Part shown: positions 24,477 to 33,556 of the stretch, piece after piece | Position numbering within the stretch: position 1 is the first letter of the stretch | Layout: each line of letters starts with the position of its first letter | Assembly (NCBI RefSeq): GCF_029892425.1 | Contig: NZ_JARXWB010000011.1 | Location: 1-64,000, forward strand | Length of the DNA stretch: 64,000 nucleotides | DNA from: Bradyrhizobium sp. BR13661 | GTDB taxonomy: Bacteria; Pseudomonadota; Alphaproteobacteria; Rhizobiales; Xanthobacteraceae | Direction: 5' to 3' | Translations under genes and position numbers: made by a program | Notes under the pieces: generated by a model | Seen by the model: the letters and a program-made list of their open reading frames with translations, nothing else | Database searches by the model: none | Told to the model about the DNA's origin: nothing

Positions 24477-25709
24477 TTATTTCCCGGCGCTTTCGGACCA
24501 GCGCGCCATCAACGTGTTGGACGGCAGCGATTCGTCGACCAGCTTCTTGGCGGTCTCGATGCCGGCGACCGGCAGCTTGCTCGGATCGATCAGCCCGATC
24601 TGCACCAACACGGACGCCTGGTCCCAATAGATGTGCTCGTTGTAGAGCTTGTCGCCACGGAAGCGCACGATCGCCACCAGCGGGATCTCGACATATTTGC
24701 CGGTCGGCGGCACGCCGGGCAACATCCAGTCGATTTCGATGTCGTGGGTGAAGCAGAACAGCATCTCGTCGACGATGCGGTCCGAGCCGATGGTACGCGA
24801 GATCGGCACCAGCTTGGTGTCCTGCGGCGTCTTCGGAATGAAGTGGTTCTTGTAGAAGCGCAGCAAGTCGCGATAGCCGACGCCGCCCGTCATGGTCGGA
24901 ATATGATTCACATAGGGCTCGGCAACCATGGTCGTCATGGTCTGCTCAGCTGAACGCGTCGCGAACTCGAGCTCGGTGTGCTTGTCCCACAGCGCCGAGA
25001 GATCGTAATGCGGACCCAACACCTTGCGGAATAGCGCGATCGAGCGCGTATAGGCCATCAGCGTCGCTGGCTTGTTGAAGCTGGTGCGCTCCGGCGCCGC
25101 GAAAGCGTGGTCGCAGCCGGGATAGAGATAGAACTCGATGTCCGGCCGCTCCTTGAAAGCCGCCATGATCTGCGTACGCGCCTCCGCCGGCGCAAAGCGG
25201 TCAAGCTCGGCGAAATGGAACACGACCGGACATTTGACGTCGCCGGCTTCGCCGAGATCGGCCTCGATGCCGACGCCGTAATAGCTGACGGCGCAGTCGA
25301 CATCCGTGCGCGCGGCGGTGAGATAAGCAAGCTTGCCGCCGAGACAGAAGCCGAGCGCGCCGACCTTGCCCTTGCATTCGGGGCGTGCGCGCAGAACCTT
25401 CAGCGCGTCGGCGGCGTCCTTGATCGACTGATTGGCATCGAAGCGCTGGTAGTAGCCCATCGCCTTGCCGAAATCGGCCTCGGTGTAGCCGAGCTCGACG
25501 CCGGGCTCCATGCGCCAGAACAGGTCGGGCGCCAGCACCACATAGCCTTCCTCGGCGTAGTGATCGGCGACCTCCCGCATCGATTTGTTGACGCCGAAAA
25601 TCTCCTGCAACAGCAGGATGCCGGGACCGGAGCCCGAGGCGGGGACCGCAAGATATCCCTTGAACGTGCTGCCATCCTTGGCAGCGATGTCGATCCACTG
25701 TCCGGCCAT
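24477..25709 (-). CDS. Dienelactone hydrolase fused to a SnoaL-like domain
   Basis: A 410-residue two-domain protein. Residues 1-235 are a dienelactone hydrolase with the triad C122 (GFCLGG), D170 (ELDRFAP) and H201 (GCDHAFAAP). Residues about 265-405 resemble a SnoaL/NTF2-like alpha+beta barrel (LRFYKNHFIPKTP; TIGSDRIVDEMLFCFTHD). The hydrolase opens lactones or related esters; the second domain may bind or isomerise the product. The ATG at 25707-25709 is chosen because the longer frame begins in the promoter. It heads the importer cluster, divergent from a MarR gene. Confidence 0.83.
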   Translation of the reverse strand: MAGQWIDIAAKDGSTFKGYLAVPASGSGPGILLLQEIFGVNKSMREVADHYAEEGYVVLAPDLFWRMEPGVELGYTEADFGKAMGYYQRFDANQSIKDAADALKVLRARPECKGKVGALGFCLGGKLAYLTAARTDVDCAVSYYGVGIEADLGEAGDVKCPVVFHFAELDRFAPAEARTQIMAAFKERPDIEFYLYPGCDHAFAAPERTSFNKPATLMAYTRSIALFRKVLGPHYDLSALWDKHTELEFATRSAEQTMTTMVAEPYVNHIPTMTGGVGYRDLLRFYKNHFIPKTPQDTKLVPISRTIGSDRIVDEMLFCFTHDIEIDWMLPGVPPTGKYVEIPLVAIVRFRGDKLYNEHIYWDQASVLVQIGLIDPSKLPVAGIETAKKLVDESLPSNTLMARWSESAGK

Positions 25710-25819
25710 CGTGATCGTCCCCTCTCCTCGTTGAGCCCTTGGAGCCTTCTCCCATGGCGGCGCGTCTGTTTGACGCGTCCGGCACGAGGCAAAGGCGACT
25801 GCCTTTTCATCATGCTTTC

Positions 25820-25842
25820 TTAATTGAATTTTTAATGTAAGA
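25820..25842. promoter_or_regulatory. AT-rich imperfect dyad, possible MarR operator
   Basis: In the 205-base gap between the divergent hydrolase and MarR genes, a markedly AT-rich stretch carries a partly symmetric sequence from CTTAATTG to AATGTAAG. The outer CTTA/TAAG match and the inner part is imperfect. Position and AT content fit a promoter/operator; which protein binds is inferred. Confidence 0.4.
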
Positions 25843-25914
25843 ATCGAACTTGTAAATAGCATAGATTGGGCACAGCCTGCCCAGGCCGTGAGCGAGGGCG
25901 GGAATCAGGAGACG

Positions 25915-26508
25915 ATGTTGAGGAAGACGCAGAAGGCGGCCGCGCGACGCACGGGCACGGCCGCGAGAGACAAGCAGCGGCCGGCCGCCACCGAGCGGCC
26001 GGGCTCGTGGCACCTGGCACGCACCGAAACCGAGCGGCGGCTCTCCGAATTCGAGTTCAGGCTGGAGCGGATGGCGCAGGCCTATTACCGCTGGAAGGCG
26101 GCCTGCCTTGCCGCCGTCTGCGACGTGCCGCTGACCGGCGATGACGTCGCCGTGCTCAACGTGGTGCGCATGGGCGACGAGCCCAAGCGCCTCTCGGAGA
26201 TCGGCCAGCTGCTCAACCGCGTCGACGTCCCCAATCTGCAATATGCGACCCGCAAGCTGGTCAAGGCCGGCCTGATCGAGACCGAGGGCTCCTCATCGCG
26301 CAAAGAGACGCGTTACCGCGCGACCGAGCGGGGCCACGACGTTACCGAAGCCTATGCGGCCATGCGGGCGGAAACGCTTCCTCCGATGCTGGAAGCGCTG
26401 GACGGCTGGGCCGAAAAGTCGGACGCCGCGGGCTCCCATCTCGAACTGGTGTCGAGCCTTTATACCCAGGCCGCCCAGGTGGCGATCACGCGGCGGCACC
26501 AGCCGTAG
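25915..26508 (+). CDS. MarR-type winged-helix regulator
   Basis: A 197-residue protein with a basic N-terminal extension (about 1-35), a long helix (about 42-68) and a winged helix-turn-helix (LSEIGQLLNRVDVPNLQYATRKLVKAGLIE, about 95-125) with a wing rich in Arg and Lys. The ATG at 25915 follows AGGAG; an upstream GTG at 25888 is less likely. It is divergent from the hydrolase-SnoaL/importer/SDR genes and is the obvious candidate to control them. Confidence 0.83.
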   Translation: MLRKTQKAAARRTGTAARDKQRPAATERPGSWHLARTETERRLSEFEFRLERMAQAYYRWKAACLAAVCDVPLTGDDVAVLNVVRMGDEPKRLSEIGQLLNRVDVPNLQYATRKLVKAGLIETEGSSSRKETRYRATERGHDVTEAYAAMRAETLPPMLEALDGWAEKSDAAGSHLELVSSLYTQAAQVAITRRHQP

Positions 26509-26649
26509 AATTTCCCGGCAACTCTTGCGTGGGATACGCGAATGCGCCGGGACCGAGAAGTCTACGCTTCCGCACATGAGTCTGGACCGCTATGATTCCG
26601 TCTGGGATCGCCAGCCGAAGGGGTGCACGGTGCGGGGTGAAGCTTCGAA

Positions 26650-27501
26650 ATGACTCCGATCGGAAAAGGCGGCAGGAGGCTGGGCCTAGTTGCCTGCCTC
26701 ATATTCATTCTGACGGCAGGGATTGCACTTGCCGCCGACCAGCCGGGTGACATCAAAGGCACGACGCTCGAGCCGACCCCTGAGAATCTCGCCGCCACCT
26801 GGTCCAAAGCCAGCCTCGTCCTGCCGGCCGCGTTGGCTGGCGGCCACCGCTGGCAGGGCTTTGCTTCAGCGGCCCCCGAAGTCGCCGGCAAAGCACCGCT
26901 GGTCGTGCTGTTGCACGGATCGAGCGGCGTCGCACCTGCCGTCAAGGATTTTCAGATCTGGCTTGCCGACGCGCTCGGGCTCGCCTCGGTTGCACCCGAC
27001 AGCCTGGCGATTCCAGATCGGCTGATCTACACCTCCCCCGTCTCGGTCGACATTTATGAACGCGTTCACGCGCTACGCCTCGCCGAGCTCGAGCATGCGC
27101 TGAAGATGTCCAAGACGTGGGCCTGGGTGGATCCCACCCGGATCGTGATCGCCGGCACCAGCGAGGGATCGGTCGCAGTGAGCCGCTATGCAGGCTCAGG
27201 CAGCGTGGCGAGACTCATCTATTCGTGGTCGTGCGAGGCGAACTACTTCGTCGATCGTCCGCGTCCGGGCTTCGGCCCCGAGGAGCCGGTCTTCAACGCC
27301 ATCTCTGCGCGTGACCCCTATTTCTCGCCCAGCAATCCCTGGAACAAGGACTTTGCCGTCACCGGCAACTGCAGCGGCGCGCTGAAGGGAAATCCACAGG
27401 CGGTGGTCCTCGTCGTGGACGCGGACGTGCACACCATCCTTAATCGGCCTGACGTGCACGAGGCGACATCACGCTTTCTCACAAGCGTCTTGAAGCCGTA
27501 A
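26650..27501 (+). CDS. Secreted alpha/beta hydrolase-like protein
   Basis: A 283-residue protein with a Sec signal peptide (about 10-29, ending in GIALAA). The alpha/beta hydrolase core shows the oxyanion motif VLLHGSSG and the nucleophile elbow GTSEGS (S171); DADVHTIL near the C-terminus may hold the catalytic His. It probably acts on an ester in the periplasm. The family resembles dienelactone-hydrolase-like exported enzymes. Its stop codon directly abuts the CCA end of the convergent tRNA gene. Confidence 0.75.
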   Translation: MTPIGKGGRRLGLVACLIFILTAGIALAADQPGDIKGTTLEPTPENLAATWSKASLVLPAALAGGHRWQGFASAAPEVAGKAPLVVLLHGSSGVAPAVKDFQIWLADALGLASVAPDSLAIPDRLIYTSPVSVDIYERVHALRLAELEHALKMSKTWAWVDPTRIVIAGTSEGSVAVSRYAGSGSVARLIYSWSCEANYFVDRPRPGFGPEEPVFNAISARDPYFSPSNPWNKDFAVTGNCSGALKGNPQAVVLVVDADVHTILNRPDVHEATSRFLTSVLKP

Positions 27502-27578
<77 letters not shown>

Positions 27579-27669
27579 GCGGAACCCGCAAGTCGGCGGG
27601 TTGCCTGGAGCTGTACATATCAAAGCAAGGGCCGGATCGGAAGCCCTTCGCGAGGCCACAAGCGATCGA

Positions 27670-28308
27670 TCAGGACTTCCCGTAAGCCCCCTGGTAGCGG
27701 CCCTCGCGGATCGCCTTCAGCGTCTCATCCTCGCGCCTGATTTGGACACGCACCGCCTCCAGCAGCGCTGCGGCGCCGGCGGCGGGAAACGATACCACGC
27801 CGTCCTCGTCGCCGACCACGATATCGCCTGGGGAAACGACGCTGCCGCCAACCGTGACGGGCACGTTGATCTCGCCCGGACCATTCTTGTAGGGGCCGCG
27901 GTGGATCACGGCCCGGGCGAAGCAGGGAAAGGTATCTTCCGCGAAGGCCGCGACGTCGCGGATCGCGCCGTCGATCACATAGCCTTCCGCTTTGCGCCAC
28001 TGCGCGATGTTCTTCATGATCTCGCCGACCAGAGCCCTCGTCTCGTCACCGCCGCCATCGACCACGATGACGTCGCCGGGACCAACCAGCTCGAGCGCGC
28101 GGTGGATGGCAAGATTATCGCCGGGCCGGGTGCGCACCGTGAAAGCCGCGCCGATCAGCCGGCCGCTGCGGTGATACGGCTTCAGTCCGACCGCACCCGG
28201 CAGCCGGCCGAGATTGTCCGAAATGATCGAGGTCGGTGCATTCCTGAAGCCCTCGATGATGTCGGCCGGCGGCTTCGGCACGCTGTTGGCTGCGATGGTG
28301 ATGGTCAT
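27670..28308 (-). CDS. RraA family protein (HMG/CHA aldolase-like)
   Basis: A 212-residue protein of the RraA/dimethylmenaquinone-methyltransferase-like fold. The active-site region of class II HMG/CHA aldolases is present: VVDGGGDETRALVGEI (about 80-95), VIDGAIRDV with the conserved Arg-Asp, and VSPGDIVVGDEDGVV. In soil bacteria such proteins are more often pyruvate aldolases of aromatic catabolism or decarboxylases than true RNase E inhibitors. The ATG at 28306-28308 begins the conserved part; the longer frame is not convincing. Confidence 0.85.
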   Translation of the reverse strand: MTITIAANSVPKPPADIIEGFRNAPTSIISDNLGRLPGAVGLKPYHRSGRLIGAAFTVRTRPGDNLAIHRALELVGPGDVIVVDGGGDETRALVGEIMKNIAQWRKAEGYVIDGAIRDVAAFAEDTFPCFARAVIHRGPYKNGPGEINVPVTVGGSVVSPGDIVVGDEDGVVSFPAAGAAALLEAVRVQIRREDETLKAIREGRYQGAYGKS

Positions 28309-28398
28309 GGAATTCGGTCCTTCTATGAATTCTCTTGTTCGACGCGCGCTCGCACCCCGGTGCCAAACCGTCAAGCATCCGCCTTCAAGGCGTCGAGA

Positions 28399-29427
28399 TC
28401 ACCGTTCCGCACCGCAGCCCGGACTATCGAACAGTGCCGAAAGGCCGCATTTCGAGGTCAGCATCTTGTCGCCGTCATGGCCGACGCCGACGACATCCCA
28501 CACCCTGTGATTGGGCGTGCCGTGATCGCGCTTCGCCATCGCATCCACGTAAGCATGACCACGCGCGTAGCGATAGGGCCCCTGCGCCTTGCCCATGCAG
28601 CTCTTGTCCAGCGCGGGATGCTCGGGATTGGTGTCGAGCGTGCCGAGCAGATAGATCACGTCGCGCTCGACGTAACGCTGCTCCAGCGCGGCCGGTGTCG
28701 CATCCGCAAGATAGGGCGGCCGCTCGTTCATGCCGTATTTCCAGTTATTGTAACCCGGGCAGGACGCGGCCATCGCCGGCACCGGGCGCTCGTTGCTGAA
28801 ATAGGCGTAGGACGAGGGATTGGCGACGACATAGCGAACATCGATGTGCTGGCGCGAGAGCAGCGCTTCGCCTTTGCCGGCGATGGCATAGCGCTGGGCA
28901 ACCTGGCCGCCGCCGGAATGACCCGCGACCACAACCTGCTTCAGGTTCGGGAAGATGCGCCGGTCGGCGAGCTTTGCCAGGATCGCGTCGAGCGCCTCGA
29001 AGGAGGAGACCGGGTTCGGCGCAAGCGCTGCATCGCCGCCTTCCCATCCCTCCAGTGACCAGCGCAGCGTGTCCGCGGGCAGCTTGTAAGCCTCGACATC
29101 GATCTCCGCCAGGAACTGCGGCACGATCATCAACGCGCTTTTGCCGTCATCGCCAGCCGCGACCTGCGCGGTGTGAGCGGAGATGTAATATACATCGGCA
29201 TTGCGCAGGCGTCCGTGCAGCACGATGATGGCGCGCGAAATCGCCGGCAGTGGTGTCGACCAGTCGCTGGAGAGATAGAGCGGCAACATTCCCCGCCCGC
29301 CGACCGGCAGCCACGCATCGGCAACGACCTTCACCGGCTTGCGGTTGGGCGCGTCTTCCTCTGCTGCGAGCGCGCGGCCGCAAACCAGCACCAAAGCGAT
29401 TGCGGCGAAACGGGTCAGCGCTCTCAT
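28399..29427 (-). CDS. Secreted alpha/beta hydrolase-like protein
   Basis: A 342-residue protein with a Sec signal peptide (FAAIALVLVCGRALA, cleavage about residue 21). The hydrolase core includes IIVLHGRLRNADVY, nucleophile elbow AGHSGGGQVAQ and a final GVGHDGDKML that likely holds the catalytic His. It probably acts on an ester or amide outside the cytoplasm. I chose ATG 29425-29427; the ATG three codons upstream sits too close to the GGAG site. It is 90 bases upstream of the RraA gene, same strand. Confidence 0.8.
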   Translation of the reverse strand: MRALTRFAAIALVLVCGRALAAEEDAPNRKPVKVVADAWLPVGGRGMLPLYLSSDWSTPLPAISRAIIVLHGRLRNADVYYISAHTAQVAAGDDGKSALMIVPQFLAEIDVEAYKLPADTLRWSLEGWEGGDAALAPNPVSSFEALDAILAKLADRRIFPNLKQVVVAGHSGGGQVAQRYAIAGKGEALLSRQHIDVRYVVANPSSYAYFSNERPVPAMAASCPGYNNWKYGMNERPPYLADATPAALEQRYVERDVIYLLGTLDTNPEHPALDKSCMGKAQGPYRYARGHAYVDAMAKRDHGTPNHRVWDVVGVGHDGDKMLTSKCGLSALFDSPGCGAER

Positions 29428-29636
29428 GATGGTCATTCTCCTTCGTCGTCGAGCCGGTCAAACTCTAAGCGCATCGCATGCCACGCGGCTGTGACTCCCG
29501 GGCCACGTCAAGCAAAAAATGTCAGCAACCCGGCCATGAAATTCCCCGGTTCCAAGGGTGACAAGCCGGCGAGAAAGGCGCAAAAATCGGCCATGATTCA
29601 GTTTGGGTTGAGTCTCGCAGGGAATGCTCTCGTAGA

Positions 29637-30251
29637 ATGTCTGACGTAGTTGCATCGCGTCGTGCGGCGCCATTTCTCGTTGCCGCAGCAGGGCTTTTTC
29701 TGCTGACCCCATCGCATGCCCACGCGCAATGGTGGAAGCGCGCGCCCGTCGACTTCGAGGAATGCGCCGACGCCGCCGAAAAATCCGCGAGCAAAGCCGA
29801 AAAGACGTCCGCACTTGCCGACTGCAACGCCAAGTTTGCCGGTCGGCGCAAGGCCGGCGGCGGCTACACCTATTACGACTTCCTCCAGGACCGCACGTTC
29901 GACATAGCAGGTCCCAACCCGACGCCGGACGAGCAGAAGAAGATCGACGAGTCCTACACGGCCTATCTCGCCAATCAGCGCCGCAGCAACGAAGCGGCCC
30001 AGGCCACCGCGCGCCAGCAGCAGGAGCAGCAAGCGCAGCAGCTTCAGCAGGTCGCCCTGCGGACCGAGGTCGAGCGCGTGCCGGTTCCGGTCGAGCGGCC
30101 GAAGGTGCAGCAGGGTGTAGTTGCGCGACCGAAGAGCGGCAGCTGCGCCAAGGGTTCGTTCTCCTGCGAGTGGCCGCGGCTGTCGGAGGGCTTGAACGAT
30201 CTGAAAAAGCTGTTCAGCCCGACGCCGAGCAAACCGGCAAAGAAGGGCTGA
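29637..30251 (+). CDS. Secreted hypothetical protein with Gln-rich helix
   Basis: A 204-residue protein with a Sec signal peptide (about 8-30, ending in SHAHA). The mature part has a Cys-containing segment (EECADAAEK...ALADCNAKF), a YTYYDFLQDRTFD motif, and a Gln/Ala-rich helical stretch (about 120-140). Near the C-terminus there is SCAKGSFSCEWP. It appears to be a rhizobial-type envelope protein, but I do not recognise a function. It is alone, divergent from a secreted hydrolase and convergent with another small exported protein. Confidence 0.72.
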   Translation: MSDVVASRRAAPFLVAAAGLFLLTPSHAHAQWWKRAPVDFEECADAAEKSASKAEKTSALADCNAKFAGRRKAGGGYTYYDFLQDRTFDIAGPNPTPDEQKKIDESYTAYLANQRRSNEAAQATARQQQEQQAQQLQQVALRTEVERVPVPVERPKVQQGVVARPKSGSCAKGSFSCEWPRLSEGLNDLKKLFSPTPSKPAKKG

Positions 30252-30307
30252 GACGGCGCCCCCGCATTCCGCTGTCATCCCGGACAAGCGCCAGCGGAGG
30301 TGTGGCT

Positions 30308-30523
30308 TCAGTTCGCGTGCTTCTTCTTGCTGCGCTTCGGTGCAGCGGTTGGGGCATTCGTGGGTGTTGTTGTCGTCTGTGAATTTCCCAGCGCCTTGCG
30401 GCTCTCCTGCAAACGCGCGTCATAACCGGGAGAGTTCATGACGGTCGGCGGCCGGGCCTCGGCAAAGCTGAAGGCGCCGCAGAGCACGATCGGCGCGAGT
30501 ACAAAGATCAGCCCATATTTCAT
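30308..30523 (-). CDS. Small exported hypothetical protein
   Basis: A 71-residue protein with a Sec signal peptide (about 1-23, ending in AEA) and a low-complexity mature part rich in Thr, Ala, Pro and Lys (TTTTPTNAPTAAPKRSKKK). It may be an envelope or peptidoglycan-associated peptide. No family is recognised. It is just downstream of the PanE-like gene (26-base gap) on the same strand. Confidence 0.6.
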   Translation of the reverse strand: MKYGLIFVLAPIVLCGAFSFAEARPPTVMNSPGYDARLQESRKALGNSQTTTTPTNAPTAAPKRSKKKHAN

Positions 30524-30549
30524 CTCGCTCCTCCATCAACCGACAACAC

Positions 30550-31557
30550 TCACACCACACCACGAATCTGCTGCGGCGAAAGTCCTGGCGGACCCTTGCC
30601 CGCAATTTCCGCCTCTTTCACCAGCGCAACAACACGGCGCATCAGCGGCACATCGACGTTGTTTTTCTCGGCGAGCGCGATCACCGCTCCCTGGAGATAG
30701 TCGATCTCGGTCTTGCGGCCCTGCTTCAGATCCTGCCACATCGAGGAGCGCGCCTCGGGATCGATCTTCATCGTGCGTCCCAGGATCACGTTGAAGATCA
30801 TGTCGGGCAATCGCAGCAGGGTCGGCATCCAGTTCGGCGGGATCGGCGTTGCCGAAGCCGGCGTGATGCCGGCGGCCTTCAGCGTCGCCAGCCCTTCGGC
30901 CATCTGGTCGGCAAACAATTTTCGCCAGTCGCGGTTCGCCAGTTGGGCTGCAAGCGGCATGTCGGACAGCGCGCTGAGCGCGTTGTTCAGATTGATGATC
31001 AGCTTGCCCCATTGCACGCCGGTGATATCTCGGCTTGCACGCATGGTGAGGCCGGGCACGGACAGCGCGGCAGCCGTGTCGTCGGCATCTTCGCCGACAG
31101 TGATGTCACCCGAGGTCGAACGGTGGAAACGCCCCTCGCCCTTTGCGACCACATTGAACGGCACCATGCCGGCAAGCACGCGCCGGCCGCCGAGCCGTTC
31201 CCGCAACACGCCGACATTGCCGACGCCGTTCTGCAGCGACACAATCACGGCATCCCCCGGCGCATGCTGCGCGATCTGATCCGCGACGTCGGCCGTGTCC
31301 GCACTCTTGACCGTGACCAGCACGACGCCGGCGCTGTGGAAGATCGCGGGATCCTCAGACAGCGCGAGCCGGCCCGCATCCAGCTTCTTCTCGGAGCCGT
31401 CGAAATCCGTCAGCCGCAGGCCGAACCGCTCGATCTCGGTCTTCACCCGCGGCCGCACCAGCAATGCGACGCGGCGATCGGCGACTGCCAACATGCCGCC
31501 GACAAAACAGCCGATGGCACCCGCGCCGGCCACCACGATCGGTCGATCCGTCACCAC
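30550..31557 (-). CDS. 2-dehydropantoate 2-reductase (ApbA/PanE family)
   Basis: A protein of about 335 residues: N-terminal Rossmann fold (PIVVAGAGAIGCFVGGML), SLQNGVGN segment, and ApbA_C domain with GVQWGKLIINLNNALSAL holding the catalytic Lys. It is closer than the 8946-9920 protein to classical ketopantoate reductases, which make pantoate for coenzyme A. There is no ATG near the Rossmann strand; I place the start at a GTG (31555-31557) preceded by GGGAG. The longer frame from an ATG at 31614 adds 19 doubtful residues. Confidence 0.85.
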   Translation of the reverse strand: MVTDRPIVVAGAGAIGCFVGGMLAVADRRVALLVRPRVKTEIERFGLRLTDFDGSEKKLDAGRLALSEDPAIFHSAGVVLVTVKSADTADVADQIAQHAPGDAVIVSLQNGVGNVGVLRERLGGRRVLAGMVPFNVVAKGEGRFHRSTSGDITVGEDADDTAAALSVPGLTMRASRDITGVQWGKLIINLNNALSALSDMPLAAQLANRDWRKLFADQMAEGLATLKAAGITPASATPIPPNWMPTLLRLPDMIFNVILGRTMKIDPEARSSMWQDLKQGRKTEIDYLQGAVIALAEKNNVDVPLMRRVVALVKEAEIAGKGPPGLSPQQIRGVV

Positions 31558-31725
31558 CTGACTTGCTCCCTGAATGACCGGCTTTCGATAGCAGAGGCAG
31601 AAGCCGCTGCCCATCCGCGGCCAAAGCGCATCTGCCTTGTAACCGTCATGAGAGCCCCATATGTTTTTGCCTGGGGGCTTGTCACCGGCGAGAGCTCGCC
31701 GACGAGAACGGCAAAGGAGAGCACC

Positions 31726-32322
31726 ATGGGTCTACTCGACGTCCTCAACGGCATGCAGAACGGTCCCCGCGGTCCGAGCACGCCGAGCTCGCAATCATCC
31801 TCCGGCGGCATGTCGCCGATAACCATGGCGATCCTCGGCCTGCTCGCCTGGAAGGCATTCAAGCATATGACCGGAAGCCAACCCGGCTCGGTGCCACAGC
31901 CGACGCCGATCCCGGCGCCCCCGCCGGTGAATGCCGGCGCTGGTGGCGGACTTGGTGGCGCGCTTGGCGGAGGCGGTGGCCTCGGCGATGTCCTGAAGGG
32001 CGGCCTCGGTGGCCTGCTCGCGGGCGGCGCGGCCGGCTCCGTGCTGAGCGGCGGCCTCGGCGATCTCGTCAACCAGCTTCAGCAGGCCGGCCACGGCGAG
32101 ACCGCAAACACCTGGGTCTCCAAGGGCGAGAACAAGGCCATCAGCCCCGGCGATCTCGCCAATGCGCTCGGCGCCGACCAGATCCAGAGCCTGTCAGCTC
32201 AGAGTGGCCTGTCGCGCGACGAATTGCTCTCCGGCCTGAGCCAATACCTGCCGAAGGTCATCGATCATTTAACGCCGGACGGACGGTTGCCGACCGAGAA
32301 CGAACTTTCGGGCAGGCTCTGA
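31726..32322 (+). CDS. YidB-family (DUF937) protein
   Basis: A 198-residue protein with an N-terminal MGLLDVLNGM start, a Pro/Gly-rich linker (about 50-100, including a Gly-rich LGGGGGLGD stretch) and a C-terminal YidB-like helical domain. ADQIQSLSAQSGLSRDEL is the family signature. Its role is unknown; the family is abundant in proteobacteria. A good AAAGGAGA site precedes the ATG. The next gene, a stress membrane protein, follows after 28 bases. Confidence 0.85.
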   Translation: MGLLDVLNGMQNGPRGPSTPSSQSSSGGMSPITMAILGLLAWKAFKHMTGSQPGSVPQPTPIPAPPPVNAGAGGGLGGALGGGGGLGDVLKGGLGGLLAGGAAGSVLSGGLGDLVNQLQQAGHGETANTWVSKGENKAISPGDLANALGADQIQSLSAQSGLSRDELLSGLSQYLPKVIDHLTPDGRLPTENELSGRL

Positions 32323-32350
32323 TTTTCATTGCAACGAGGGGAGCACGAAC

Positions 32351-32623
32351 ATGAGCATGAGCGGCATCTTGTGGATCATCGTGGTCGGCTTCGTCGCCGG
32401 TCTCATCGCACGCTTTCTGGCGCCGGGACCGAACAACCCGAGCGGCTTCATCCTCACCACCATCCTCGGCATCGTCGGTGCGTTTCTGGCGACCTTCATC
32501 GGCCAGGCCATCGGCCACTACGGTCCGGATCAGGGCGCAGGCTTCATCATGGCCACGATCGGCGCCGTGGTGGTGCTGTTCATCTGGCACCGGCTGGTCG
32601 CGAGCGGCGTGATCAAGGGGTAG
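32351..32623 (+). CDS. GlsB/YeaQ/YmgE family stress membrane protein
   Basis: A 90-residue inner-membrane protein with three hydrophobic segments. The segments IIVVGFVAGLIARFLAPG and LTTILGIVGAFLATFIG, with their Gly-spaced pattern, are typical of transglycosylase-associated (YeaQ/YmgE) proteins, which are induced by stress in many bacteria. Its exact role is not known. It probably shares a transcript with the YidB-family gene. Confidence 0.88.
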   Translation: MSMSGILWIIVVGFVAGLIARFLAPGPNNPSGFILTTILGIVGAFLATFIGQAIGHYGPDQGAGFIMATIGAVVVLFIWHRLVASGVIKG

Positions 32624-32663
32624 CGCTTCAAAGCGCCGAAGGCAGCACACTGCTGCTTCCGCA

Positions 32664-32751
32664 CCGTCATGCCCGGGCTTGACCCGGGCATCCACGTCTT
32701 ACGATCCGCGCGGTAGCACGTGGATGGCCGGGTCAAGCCCGGCCATGACGG
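32664..32751. repeat. Paired palindromic repeat (two-hairpin element)
   Basis: Outer ends CCGTCATG and CATGACGG are perfect complements. Inside are two hairpins, GCCCGGGCTTGACCCGGGC and GGCCGGGTCAAGCCCGGCC, separated by a middle bounded by ATCCACGT and ACGTGGAT. The transcript could fold into one long cruciform. The plan matches the elements at 7581 and 58563. Confidence 0.8.
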
Positions 32752-32770
32752 AGAGAGAGCGCGTCCATTA

Positions 32771-33556
32771 TCACGTAATCAAATGCATCCCCGCATCCAT
32801 GCGCACGGCCTCGCCGGTCATGTTGCCGGAGGCGGGCAGCGCCAGGAAGCAGACGAGCTGCGCGATATCCTCGGCGGATGAGGCGACTTTGAGCGGCACC
32901 TTCGCCAACACGGCATCGCGCACTTTCTTCGCGCCTTCCTCACCGCGCCCCTTGGTGAACCAGGGCGTATCGATATAGCCCGGACAGACAGCGTTCACAC
33001 GGATCATCGGCGCAAGCGCAACCGCCAGCGATCGCGTGAGGGTGTTGAGCGCGCCCTTGCTCGCAGCATAGGCCATCGAGGAGCCGACGCCGTTGATGCC
33101 AGCAACCGAGGACACGTTGACGACCGCCGAAGTGCGCCCCGATGCCTTCGCGCCGACCTCGAGCAGGCTGCGCGCGGCACGCACCATCTGGAACGGACCG
33201 ACGGTATTGACGCCGTACAGACGCTGGAAATCGTCCGCCGACAATCCGTCAAGATCGCCATAAGCGACGTGCTTGGTGGTGCCGGCATTGTTGACGAGGA
33301 TGTCGAGCTTGCCCCAGGAGGCGGCTGCCGCAACGATCTTGCGGCAATCTTCGTCGCGCGAGACGTCGCCCTGGACGATCAGAACTTCCGCGGCGCCGGC
33401 CTTGCGGCAGATGTCTGCGGTGGCCTCGGCTTCGGTCTTGCTCGACGAATAGTTGATGACGATCCGCGCCCCGCTCGCCGCGAGAATTTCTGCGGTCGCA
33501 GCACCGAGGCCGGATGCGGACCCCGTCACGATTGCGCATAAACTGTCCTTGGCCAT
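32771..33556 (-). CDS. Short-chain dehydrogenase/reductase
   Basis: A 261-residue classical SDR: cofactor motif TGSASGLG (about 11-18), NNAG (about 90-93), catalytic Ser in VVNVSSVAG and YAASK for the Tyr-Lys pair. It uses NAD(P) on a hydroxy- or oxoacyl compound, possibly an acyl-CoA intermediate of the adjacent dehydrogenase/hydratase cluster. It is divergent from the first acyl-CoA dehydrogenase gene over about 250 bases. Confidence 0.9.
   Translation of the reverse strand: MAKDSLCAIVTGSASGLGAATAEILAASGARIVINYSSSKTEAEATADICRKAGAAEVLIVQGDVSRDEDCRKIVAAAASWGKLDILVNNAGTTKHVAYGDLDGLSADDFQRLYGVNTVGPFQMVRAARSLLEVGAKASGRTSAVVNVSSVAGINGVGSSMAYAASKGALNTLTRSLAVALAPMIRVNAVCPGYIDTPWFTKGRGEEGAKKVRDAVLAKVPLKVASSAEDIAQLVCFLALPASGNMTGEAVRMDAGMHLIT

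Noticed and set aside
27583..27602. AACCCGC...GCGGGTT stem beside the tRNA as a terminator for the RraA gene
   Set aside because: No T-run follows on the minus strand and it sits in the tRNA leader; evidence is too weak.
30268..30300. GCTGTCATCCCGGACAAGCG, resembling a half repeat
   Set aside because: No complementary right half follows before the next gene ends.
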